Both the position numbers and the translations under genes were made by a program. The notes beneath the pieces are model-generated. The model did not search any database. It saw only the letters and a program-made list of their open reading frames with translations, and was not told the DNA's origin. From CADEED01 sp035286365 (GTDB lineage: Bacteria > Pseudomonadota > Gammaproteobacteria > Steroidobacterales > Steroidobacteraceae), in contig DATHJZ010000094.1 in NCBI GenBank assembly GCA_035286365.1, forward strand, positions 1 to 11,536: DNA of 11,536 nucleotides, written 5' to 3'. Positions 5,771 to 11,536 of this stretch are shown one piece after another; position 1 is the first letter of the stretch; each line of letters begins with the position of its first letter.

Positions 5771-6849
5771 CAACGTGCGGCGGTTTCGGCGGCCGGCGGC
5801 TGCGCGGCGAGCTTGGTCGTCTTGTCAGCGGCCGGCGGATTCGCAGCAGCGGCCCTTCCTGCGATCGTGGTCGCCAGGTCGTGCACCGCCATCGCGTAGC
5901 GAATGCTGCGGTTGTACCGCGTGATCACTTCGAAATTCTTGAAGCCGACGCGATACGAAGGCCCCGCCTGCTGTTCGGCCGGTACCAGCAGCACCGCCGT
6001 GGTTTCCGCCTGGGCCGCGTTGTCGAAATCCACACCCTTGGATTTGAGGCCAGCGATGGTCTCATTCAGCGACAAGTTGCCGGGATCGGCGGTGACCGGC
6101 GCATCGGGCTGCAGCACCGCATCGCTCAACACCGGGCCGTCGGCCACCCAGCCATGCGCCTTGAAGTAGTTAGCGACGCTGGCGATAATGTCGTCCCAGT
6201 CGGCGAACAGGTTGCGCTGCTGGTCGTCGCTGCCATCGACCGCGTATCGCCGGTAACTCGACGGCATGAACTGGCCCGCGCCCATCGCGCCCGCGTACGA
6301 ACCGAGCGCTGTCAGCGGGTCGACCTGCTCCTCGCGCGACAACGCGATGAATTGGGCCAGCTCATCAGTGAAGAACGTCGAGCGCGGTGGATAGTCGAAG
6401 GCGAGGGTGGCGAGCGCATCGAGCACGCGGTACTTGCCGGTGATCCGGCCGTAAAACGTCTCCACGCCGATGATGGCCACCACGTACTCGGGCGCGACGC
6501 CCGTGTCCTTGTGCGCCTTCTCGAGCCGCGCGCGGTGCTCGATCATGAACTGTGCACCTTCGGTGATGCGTTGCTCGGTCATGAATCGCGCGCGGTACTC
6601 GTACCAGGGCGAGACTTTCTCGGCGGGCTTGCTGATCAGCTCGATGATCTTCGGCTGCGGCTCGGCCTTGGCGAGCAGGCGATACACATCGAGCGGTGCC
6701 ATTTTCTGCGCGGCCGCGGTCTTCTCCACGAAGGCCTGGATCTCGGGGCGATCGAGATCGAAACGGGTGCGACCGACGAACGAGCCGTCCGCCAGCGCGG
6801 AACCCGAACAAAGAAGGATGATTGCTGTCAGTGCAGGCGCATTGCGCAT
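5770..6849 (-). CDS. mltB: Lytic murein transglycosylase B
   Basis: This 359-residue enzyme cleaves the glycan strand and leaves 1,6-anhydro ends. Motifs: AIIGVETFYGRITGKYRVLDAL with catalytic glutamate E130, GSYAGAMGAGQFMPSSYRRYAVDG at about 183-206, and NLFADWDDIIASVANYFKAHGW at 213-234, all typical of GH103 family members. The N-terminus is a Sec signal peptide (MRNAPALTAIILLCSGSALA, likely cleavage before DG at 21). The single cysteine there (C14, in ILLC-SG) does not fit a lipobox, so the protein may be soluble in the periplasm, unlike E. coli MltB. The last 30 residues are alanine/proline-rich and probably disordered. ATG 6849 shares its A with the rodA stop (TGATG). The open frame runs far upstream, but that part is a shadow of rodA. 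Confidence 0.93.
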   Translation of the reverse strand: MRNAPALTAIILLCSGSALADGSFVGRTRFDLDRPEIQAFVEKTAAAQKMAPLDVYRLLAKAEPQPKIIELISKPAEKVSPWYEYRARFMTEQRITEGAQFMIEHRARLEKAHKDTGVAPEYVVAIIGVETFYGRITGKYRVLDALATLAFDYPPRSTFFTDELAQFIALSREEQVDPLTALGSYAGAMGAGQFMPSSYRRYAVDGSDDQQRNLFADWDDIIASVANYFKAHGWVADGPVLSDAVLQPDAPVTADPGNLSLNETIAGLKSKGVDFDNAAQAETTAVLLVPAEQQAGPSYRVGFKNFEVITRYNRSIRYAMAVHDLATTIAGRAAAANPPAADKTTKLAAQPPAAETAAR

Positions 6850-7994
6850 CACGAGGCGACGAGCTTCCGATGCGAGTAGAGGGACATGAGGATACCGAAG
6901 CTCGCCAGCAGGGTCACCATCGATGTGCCGCCGTAACTGACCAGTGGTAGCGGAACGCCGACAACCGGTAACAAACCGCTGACCATGCCCGCATTGATGA
7001 ACACGTAGACGAAGAACGTCAGCGCGATGCTGCCCGCGAGCAGGCGCGCGAAGGTGTCCTGCGTCTCGACGGCGAGATACAGCGCGCGTGCGACGACGAA
7101 CAGGTACAGCAGCAACAGGATCGTCGCGCCCAGAAACCCCAGCTCCTCGCCCACCATCGCGAAGATGAAGTCGGTGGTGCGTTCGGGCAGGAACTCTAGC
7201 TGCCCCTGCGAGCCGTTCAGCAGACCCTTGCCGAAAACCCCGCCCGAGCCGATGGCGATCTGCGACTGGATGATGTGATAACCCGCGCCGAGCTTGTCGG
7301 CCTCGGGATCGAAGAGCATGAAGACGCGCTGCTTCTGGTATTCGTACAACACGTATTCCCAGGCCAGCCAGGCAGCGGTCGCGCCTGCGGCGGCCAGCGC
7401 GAAGATCACGCGGAACTGCAGGCCCGCCATGATCACGACCATCAGGCCGCCGATTAGGATCAGGCCGCCGGTGCCGAGGTCGGGCTGCAGGATCGTCAGG
7501 CCCGTGGGCACCATGATGATGATCGCCAGCGTCACGAGCGAGCCGAAGCTCGGCGGCAGCGGGCGATCGTGCAACCACCACGCACAGGTCATCGGCACCG
7601 CGAGTTTCATGATCTCGGAAGGCTGGAAGCGGAAGAAGCCCAGGCTCAGCCAGCGCTGCGCACCCTTGCCGATGTGGCCGGTGATGTCCACAACGATGAG
7701 CAGCACCACGCCGATGATGAACAGGAAGGGAGCGAGCCGCCGCAGGAAGGCCGGCTTCACCTGCGCGAGCACGCACATCGCGGTGCCGCCGAGCGCGGCG
7801 CGCACGGCGGCGTCCGCCACGCGGTTCCAGCTCTGGCCCGACGCGCTGTACAGCACGACGAAGCCGTAGAGCGTGATCAGCCCGAGGCCGACCAGCAGCG
7901 GTCCGTCGAGTTTCAGCGCGCCGAGGATGCGCCCCGCCGCCGTGAAGGTGCGCTGGCTGCGCGAACCCGTTTCAATCGGTTCGTAAATTCCCAT
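6849..7994 (-). CDS. rodA: Peptidoglycan glycosyltransferase RodA (SEDS)
   Basis: This 381-residue polytopic protein polymerises lipid II during side-wall growth, paired with PBP2. About ten membrane segments are visible. Family signatures: AQRWLSLGFFRFQPSEIMKL (112-131), LQPDLGTG (169-176), SQIAIGSGGVFGKG (244-257), LPERTTDFIFA with the conserved catalytic-site aspartate D275, GEELGF (282-287) and LPLVSYGGTSM (349-359). Length is close to E. coli RodA (370). An AGGAG site 7 bases before ATG 7994 picks this start over GTG 7997. It follows a 25-codon ORF whose TGA overlaps the ATG (TGATG), and in turn its own stop overlaps mltB. Confidence 0.96.
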   Translation of the reverse strand: MGIYEPIETGSRSQRTFTAAGRILGALKLDGPLLVGLGLITLYGFVVLYSASGQSWNRVADAAVRAALGGTAMCVLAQVKPAFLRRLAPFLFIIGVVLLIVVDITGHIGKGAQRWLSLGFFRFQPSEIMKLAVPMTCAWWLHDRPLPPSFGSLVTLAIIIMVPTGLTILQPDLGTGGLILIGGLMVVIMAGLQFRVIFALAAAGATAAWLAWEYVLYEYQKQRVFMLFDPEADKLGAGYHIIQSQIAIGSGGVFGKGLLNGSQGQLEFLPERTTDFIFAMVGEELGFLGATILLLLYLFVVARALYLAVETQDTFARLLAGSIALTFFVYVFINAGMVSGLLPVVGVPLPLVSYGGTSMVTLLASFGILMSLYSHRKLVAS

Positions 7995-8071
7995 CACTCG
8001 TCTCCTGACGCGGCTGGCGGCTCCGTCGAGCCGTCGGCCTTGATGACCACGATGATTTTTCGGTAAATCAT
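7994..8071 (-). CDS. Candidate 25-residue microprotein between mrdA and rodA
   Basis: A short open frame starts at ATG 8071, 4 bases after the mrdA stop, and ends in a TGA whose A is the first base of the rodA start codon. GGAGG lies 9 bases before the ATG. The product begins MIYRKIIVVIKADGS and ends in an acidic and proline/alanine-containing stretch closing with GDE. Most third codon positions (19 of 25) are G or C, as in the neighbouring genes. The same TGATG junction is used at rodA-mltB and mltB-rlpA, so the layout copies that of real genes in this operon. It has no recognisable family. It could be a functional small protein, or a translated leader that carries ribosomes to the rodA start. 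Confidence 0.5.
   Translation of the reverse strand: MIYRKIIVVIKADGSTEPPAASGDE
8002..8006 (-). promoter_or_regulatory. Ribosome binding site of rodA
   Basis: AGGAG on the minus strand, 7 bases before ATG 7994. It lies inside the 25-codon ORF, so ribosomes translating that ORF would pass over it. Confidence 0.6.
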
Positions 8072-8075
8072 GAGG

Positions 8076-10109
8076 TCAGTCCTCCGCCTCGGTGTGCGGG
8101 GCGTCCTCTTTCGGAGGAGCCGCGGCAGCCGCGGCTGCGCCCTTGCCCGGAATGATGGGTCCGTAGCCCGGGCCCGGTGTCAGCGGCACCGTGCCCGGTG
8201 GCAACGGCACTTTGAGCTGGCCGTTGGCATCGAGCAGGTACGTGTCCATCACATTGCGCGCGATCGGCGAGGCGATCGACGAACCGAAGCCGCCGTTCTC
8301 CACGATCACCGCGACGGCGATGCGCGGATGCTCGGCCGGCGCGAACGCGATGAACCACGAGTGGTCGCGCAAGCGATCGGACACGGTCTTCTGGTTGTCG
8401 AGGCTCTGGTTGCGCGCGACCGTGAACACCTGCGCGGTGCCGGTCTTGCCGGCAATCGTGTAGGTCATGTTCTTGCCAGCGAACGCCGCGGCAGTGCCGT
8501 AGCGGAGTGTGCCGGCCATGCCTTCCGTGACGATCTGCCACTGCTCGGCGCTGACGTTCTTGATCTCTTCGTTCTTCACGGCCGGAATGCGCTTCACTTC
8601 ACCCGTGGCCGGATTGCGCACGCCAATCACGAGGCGCGGCTTATAAGACTTGCCGCGATTCGCGATGATCGACGTGTAGTGTGCGAGCTGCAGCGGCGTG
8701 ACGAGGAAGTAGCCCTGGCCGACCCCGAAGTTCACCGTTTCGCCAGGAAACCAGACCTGGTCCGCGGGACGCTTGAATGTCTTGCGCTTCCATTCCTTCG
8801 ACGGCAGCAGGCCCGGTTTCTCGCCGCCGATGTCGATACCGGTGAGGCTGCCGAAGCCGAGCGGCGCGAGAAACTCGGCGATGTGATCCACGCCGATGTC
8901 GCTGGCGAGACCGTAGAAGTACACGTCGCAGGACTTGGCGATGGCATGGCGCAGGTCCATCGCGCCATGACGGCCGGTTCGCCCTTCGCGGAAGGCGAGG
9001 CTGCTGCCGGGCAGGCGCCAGATGCCCGGGCAGAACTTCGTCGCGTTGGGCTCGACGTCGTGGTACACGAGCCCCGCGAGCGCAAGCCCCGGCTTGATGG
9101 TAGAGCCCGACGGATATTGCCCGCGCAACGCGCGATTGAGCAGCGGCACGTCGATGTTGTCGCGCAGCGCGCCGTACTCCGCGCGCGTGAGGCCGCGCGT
9201 GAACGGATTGGGGTCGAAGCCCGGCGTCGATACGAGCGCGACGACGTCGCCGTTTTCCGGATCGATCGCCACGACGGCGCCGCGCCGGCCGATGAGGCCC
9301 TGTTCCGCGACGAGCTCCGTCGGCAGATCGATGCTGGTGACGACGTCGCGGCCGGGCAGGGGATTGAGCTCCTGCAGTTCCGGCGTGAGCGCGCCTTGCC
9401 GCTGGACCGAGCGGCCCGCCGCATTGACGAGGATCTGCCGCGAGCCGTCGCTGCCGTGCAGCTCCTTCTCATAGGAGGCCTCGATGCCGAGCTTGCCGAT
9501 CAGCGTGGTGCCGGCGTATTTCGACAGCTGGCCTTCCTTCTCGAGACTCTTCACATCGCTTTCGCTGATGGCCGAGACGTAACCCAACGCATGGACGGCG
9601 TGCTCGCCATGCGGGTAGAAGCGCGTGAGGCGCGTGGCAATGTCCACGCCGGGGAATTCGAAGCGGTGTACCGCGAAGCGCGCGATTTCCTCGTCGGTGA
9701 GACGCAGGCGGATCGGGACGCCTTCGAAGCTGCGACGCGAACGCACCAGCCGCGCGGTTTCCTCCAGATCGTCCGCGGGCAACACGCCGATCTCGATCAG
9801 GCGCGCGAGCGTCGCGTCCACGTCGGGCACCCGTTCCCGCACTAGCTCGAGCTGGAACGCGGGGCGGTTCTCGGCGAGCACCGCGAGATTGCGATCGAGG
9901 ATGAGGCCGCGCTGCGCGGGCAACGGCTCGACGCGCACGCGGTTGCCCTGGGAGAGCTCGGCGTAATAGTCGTAACGCATCACCTGCAGGACCACCAGCC
10001 GGCCGATCAGCACCAGCGTGAGGCCCACGATGATGAAAGTGGCAACCATCGCGCGCCGTTCGAACAAACGCTGCTCACCCCAATGATCCTTGATGCAAAC
10101 TGTGCCCAT
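8076..10109 (-). CDS. mrdA: Penicillin-binding protein 2 (elongasome transpeptidase)
   Basis: This 677-residue class B PBP cross-links new side-wall peptidoglycan with RodA. Order of parts: short cytoplasmic N-terminus (KDHWGEQRLFERRA), one membrane segment (about 22-43), pedestal domain with RVRVEPLPAQRGLILDRN (57-74), then the transpeptidase with SGSTIK (nucleophile S336, lysine K339), SCD at 393-395 and KTG at 555-557. The pattern SxD in the second motif is typical of PBP2. A tail of about 44 residues (634-677), rich in proline and alanine and with a run of seven alanines, extends past the catalytic domain and is longer than in E. coli. The start ATG 10109 is 17 bases after mreD; the ribosome site is poor. 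The KDH..RLF..R start resembles that of other PBP2 proteins. Confidence 0.96.
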   Translation of the reverse strand: MGTVCIKDHWGEQRLFERRAMVATFIIVGLTLVLIGRLVVLQVMRYDYYAELSQGNRVRVEPLPAQRGLILDRNLAVLAENRPAFQLELVRERVPDVDATLARLIEIGVLPADDLEETARLVRSRRSFEGVPIRLRLTDEEIARFAVHRFEFPGVDIATRLTRFYPHGEHAVHALGYVSAISESDVKSLEKEGQLSKYAGTTLIGKLGIEASYEKELHGSDGSRQILVNAAGRSVQRQGALTPELQELNPLPGRDVVTSIDLPTELVAEQGLIGRRGAVVAIDPENGDVVALVSTPGFDPNPFTRGLTRAEYGALRDNIDVPLLNRALRGQYPSGSTIKPGLALAGLVYHDVEPNATKFCPGIWRLPGSSLAFREGRTGRHGAMDLRHAIAKSCDVYFYGLASDIGVDHIAEFLAPLGFGSLTGIDIGGEKPGLLPSKEWKRKTFKRPADQVWFPGETVNFGVGQGYFLVTPLQLAHYTSIIANRGKSYKPRLVIGVRNPATGEVKRIPAVKNEEIKNVSAEQWQIVTEGMAGTLRYGTAAAFAGKNMTYTIAGKTGTAQVFTVARNQSLDNQKTVSDRLRDHSWFIAFAPAEHPRIAVAVIVENGGFGSSIASPIARNVMDTYLLDANGQLKVPLPPGTVPLTPGPGYGPIIPGKGAAAAAAAPPKEDAPHTEAED
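8081..8085 (-). promoter_or_regulatory. Ribosome binding site of the candidate 25-codon ORF
   Basis: GGAGG on the minus strand, 9 bases before ATG 8071, inside the last codons of mrdA (the EAED end). Glutamate codons GAG/GAA can give such a string by chance, which tempers its weight. Confidence 0.45.
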
Positions 10110-10126
10110 AGAGATGCCAACCCCGC

Positions 10127-10606
10127 CTAACTACGCGAGTGCGTGCGGCCCAGCAGCAGCGCGACGAACGGCCACAACATGGCGCCGATCATGGGCTGGA
10201 TCCAGCGCCACGGCGTCGCGATCGCGTGTCCGCTCCATCCCTGGATGCCCCAGACGATGAATTCGTTGAGCGTCAGCACCGCGAACACGAACAACGATTG
10301 CTGGACCAGCGTCTGGTTGCGCAAGCGCTGGTGCAGGCTCATCGCGATGTACGCCACGGTGATGCAGGCCAGCGCGTTCTGGCCGAGCACGTTGGCCTTG
10401 AACACGTCGAACGCGAGGCCCGCGATGAACGGCGCGAAGATCCCGCCGGCGTGCGGCGCGAAGATGCTCCAGTAGATGACGACCAGCGCGATGAACGACG
10501 GGCGCACCACCATGATCCAGTCCGGCAAAGGCAGCGTCTGCAGGATCAGGCCGATCAGCAGCGTGAAAGTGACGGCCCAGCGAGGCTCACCGCGCGACAT
10601 GTTCAT
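10127..10606 (-). CDS. mreD: Rod shape-determining protein MreD
   Basis: This 159-residue inner-membrane protein is part of the MreBCD complex that positions wall synthesis along the cylinder. It has about five hydrophobic segments, and the family features RPSFIALVVIYW (35-46), the GLAFDVFKANVLGQNAL stretch (63-79) and a basic loop HQRLRNQ before the later segments. Length is that of E. coli MreD (162). The first ATG at 10606 overlaps the mreC stop as ATGA; a second ATG two codons later is possible. Tight overlap suggests coupled translation with mreC. Confidence 0.93.
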   Translation of the reverse strand: MNMSRGEPRWAVTFTLLIGLILQTLPLPDWIMVVRPSFIALVVIYWSIFAPHAGGIFAPFIAGLAFDVFKANVLGQNALACITVAYIAMSLHQRLRNQTLVQQSLFVFAVLTLNEFIVWGIQGWSGHAIATPWRWIQPMIGAMLWPFVALLLGRTHSRS

Positions 10607-11536
10607 GTGGCCGGTGCCTCGGGAGTCGGCGTGACGGGTGCCGGAGTTTCAGGGGACGCATCAGGATTCGGAGTTTCGACCGGAGTTTCGGCCGGCGCCT
10701 CGACCGGCGCCTCGACGGGTTTTGGCAGCACCGGCTTCGGCCTGGGTTTCGGTTTCGCCGCGGCCGGTTTCGCAGCCTCCACGGGAGTCGCTGCGACGGC
10801 GAGCGCCTCGGCGCTGGCCGGCGCCGCCGGATGGCCCGGACGACCCCAGATGAACAGCACTTCGCGATCGGCGTCGATGTGCGCCAGCGGGACCGCGTGG
10901 ATCTGCGCCAGCGGCTGCGCCGGATCGCGCTCGACCCGCGTCACGCGCGCCACCGGCAGGCCGTAGGGAAAAACGCGGCCGAGACCGGAGGTGACCAGGA
11001 CGTCGCCGATTTTCACGTCGTAGTTCTGCGGCACGTACGGTAGTTCGAGCGAGGTGCTGCGGCCGGTGCCGAGCGCGATGGTGCGCACGCCGGAGCGCAG
11101 CACCTGCACGGGCAACGCATGCTCCGCGTCGGTGATCAGGATGATTTCGGAGCTGAACGGCCCCATGCGGAACACCTGGCCGATGACGCCGTCGCCGGTG
11201 ATCACGGGCTGCGAGCGGTACACGCCCGAGCTGCCGCCGCGATTGACCAGCAGGCGCTGGCGCAGTGTCGAGGTCTCGACGTTGATCACCTCGCCGACGA
11301 GGCGCTTCTCGATGACCTCGGGAAGCATTCCGTTGAGGCCGCGCAGCGTCGCGTTTTCGGTTTGCAGCGCCGCCTGGCGCATGGTGATGAGCCGCTGGTC
11401 GCGCAATTCGTTGCGCAGCGCGTCCACTTCCTTCTGCAGCGTCTCGCGGGTCGAGAAACTCTCCTGCAGCCAGCGCCATGCGGCCGAAGGCGAGTTGACG
11501 GCGAGTTGCAGTGGATAGACCGCGGCCTGCAGGCCA
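10603..11536 (-). CDS. mreC: Rod shape-determining protein MreC (5' end outside window)
   Basis: About 310 residues are visible; the frame stays open to the right edge, so the first few dozen residues including the membrane anchor are missing. MreC is a periplasmic scaffold that links MreB, MreD and PBP2. The visible part starts in the AVYPLQLAVN helix region, followed by a coiled coil (ETLQKEVDALRNELRDQRL through QTENATLRGLNG) and the two beta domains (VNRGGSSGVYRSQPVI, GDGVIGQV, LVTSGLGRVFPYGLPVARV, and REVLFIWG). After WGRPG comes a tail of about 76 residues very rich in proline, alanine and glutamate, including a short tandem repeat. This tail is much longer than the end of E. coli MreC and is probably disordered in the periplasm. 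The stop overlaps the mreD start (ATGA). Confidence 0.94.
   Translation of the reverse strand, partial: GLQAAVYPLQLAVNSPSAAWRWLQESFSTRETLQKEVDALRNELRDQRLITMRQAALQTENATLRGLNGMLPEVIEKRLVGEVINVETSTLRQRLLVNRGGSSGVYRSQPVITGDGVIGQVFRMGPFSSEIILITDAEHALPVQVLRSGVRTIALGTGRSTSLELPYVPQNYDVKIGDVLVTSGLGRVFPYGLPVARVTRVERDPAQPLAQIHAVPLAHIDADREVLFIWGRPGHPAAPASAEALAVAATPVEAAKPAAAKPKPRPKPVLPKPVEAPVEAPAETPVETPNPDASPETPAPVTPTPEAPAT
10666..10713. repeat. Four imperfect 12-base tandem repeats in the mreC tail
   Basis: Units in + strand order: ATTCGGAGTTTC, GACCGGAGTTTC, GGCCGGCGCCTC, GACCGGCGCCTC. On the coding (minus) strand they give a four-residue period, PVEA/PAET/PVET-like. The differences between units fall into two pairs, suggesting stepwise duplication. 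Such repeats commonly change copy number between strains; here that is an inference. Confidence 0.7.

Noticed and set aside
5881..6879. A 332-codon open frame on the + strand across mltB
   Set aside because: Antisense of a gene with all MltB motifs; the composition is that of a shadow frame.
6850..7776. An apparent 668-residue form of MltB with a long N-terminal part
   Set aside because: The extra part is rodA read in another frame; a signal peptide begins at ATG 6849 and overlaps the rodA stop in a typical way.
8012..8036. Imperfect hairpin between mrdA and rodA as a terminator
   Set aside because: It has an internal mismatch and no T-run, and it lies inside the 25-codon ORF in a clearly continuous operon.
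8070..9845. A 591-codon open frame on the + strand across mrdA
   Set aside because: It lies wholly opposite PBP2, whose motifs are complete. The translation is arginine/alanine-rich with no family pattern, as expected for the antisense of a GC-rich gene.

Overview
The window looks like part of the chromosome of a GC-rich gammaproteobacterium. The cell-wall elongation genes run mreC-mreD-mrdA-rodA-mltB-rlpA-dacA-dat-ybeD in one direction. That order, including a class-IV aminotransferase between dacA and ybeD, fits the Xanthomonadales/Nevskiales/Steroidobacter side of the class. The placement rests on gene order and base composition only, so the family is uncertain.

Layout on the + strand, left to right. 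Bases 1-894 are one open frame that begins inside lipoyl synthase (LipA) and runs without a stop into a complete octanoyltransferase (LipB). The two halves meet at a 32-base palindrome (247-278). A gene for an exported protein of unknown function (934-1578) and a small membrane protein (1582-1965) follow. These two are almost contiguous and probably cotranscribed.

Layout on the - strand, right to left. From the right edge come mreC (its 5' end lies outside the window), mreD, mrdA (PBP2), an unlisted 25-codon ORF, rodA, mltB, rlpA, dacA (PBP5/6 type), a D-amino acid aminotransferase gene and ybeD. Most junctions overlap or are only a few bases apart, so this reads as one long operon. The one wider gap (109 bases, rlpA-dacA) may hold an internal start. 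A separate NTF2-like gene (1989-2420) has its own good ribosome site and lies between ybeD and the convergent lip block.

Function. MreC and MreD belong to the rod complex. RodA (glycosyltransferase) and PBP2 (transpeptidase) build the side wall. MltB, RlpA and the DD-carboxypeptidase trim and remodel it. The aminotransferase may handle D-alanine or D-glutamate. The lip genes make protein-bound lipoate.

The observations most worth a second look are the apparent in-frame LipA-LipB fusion across a REP-like palindrome, the reversed and reordered lip block, and the small ORF tightly coupled between mrdA and rodA. No CRISPR array, transposase, tRNA or rRNA gene was seen.
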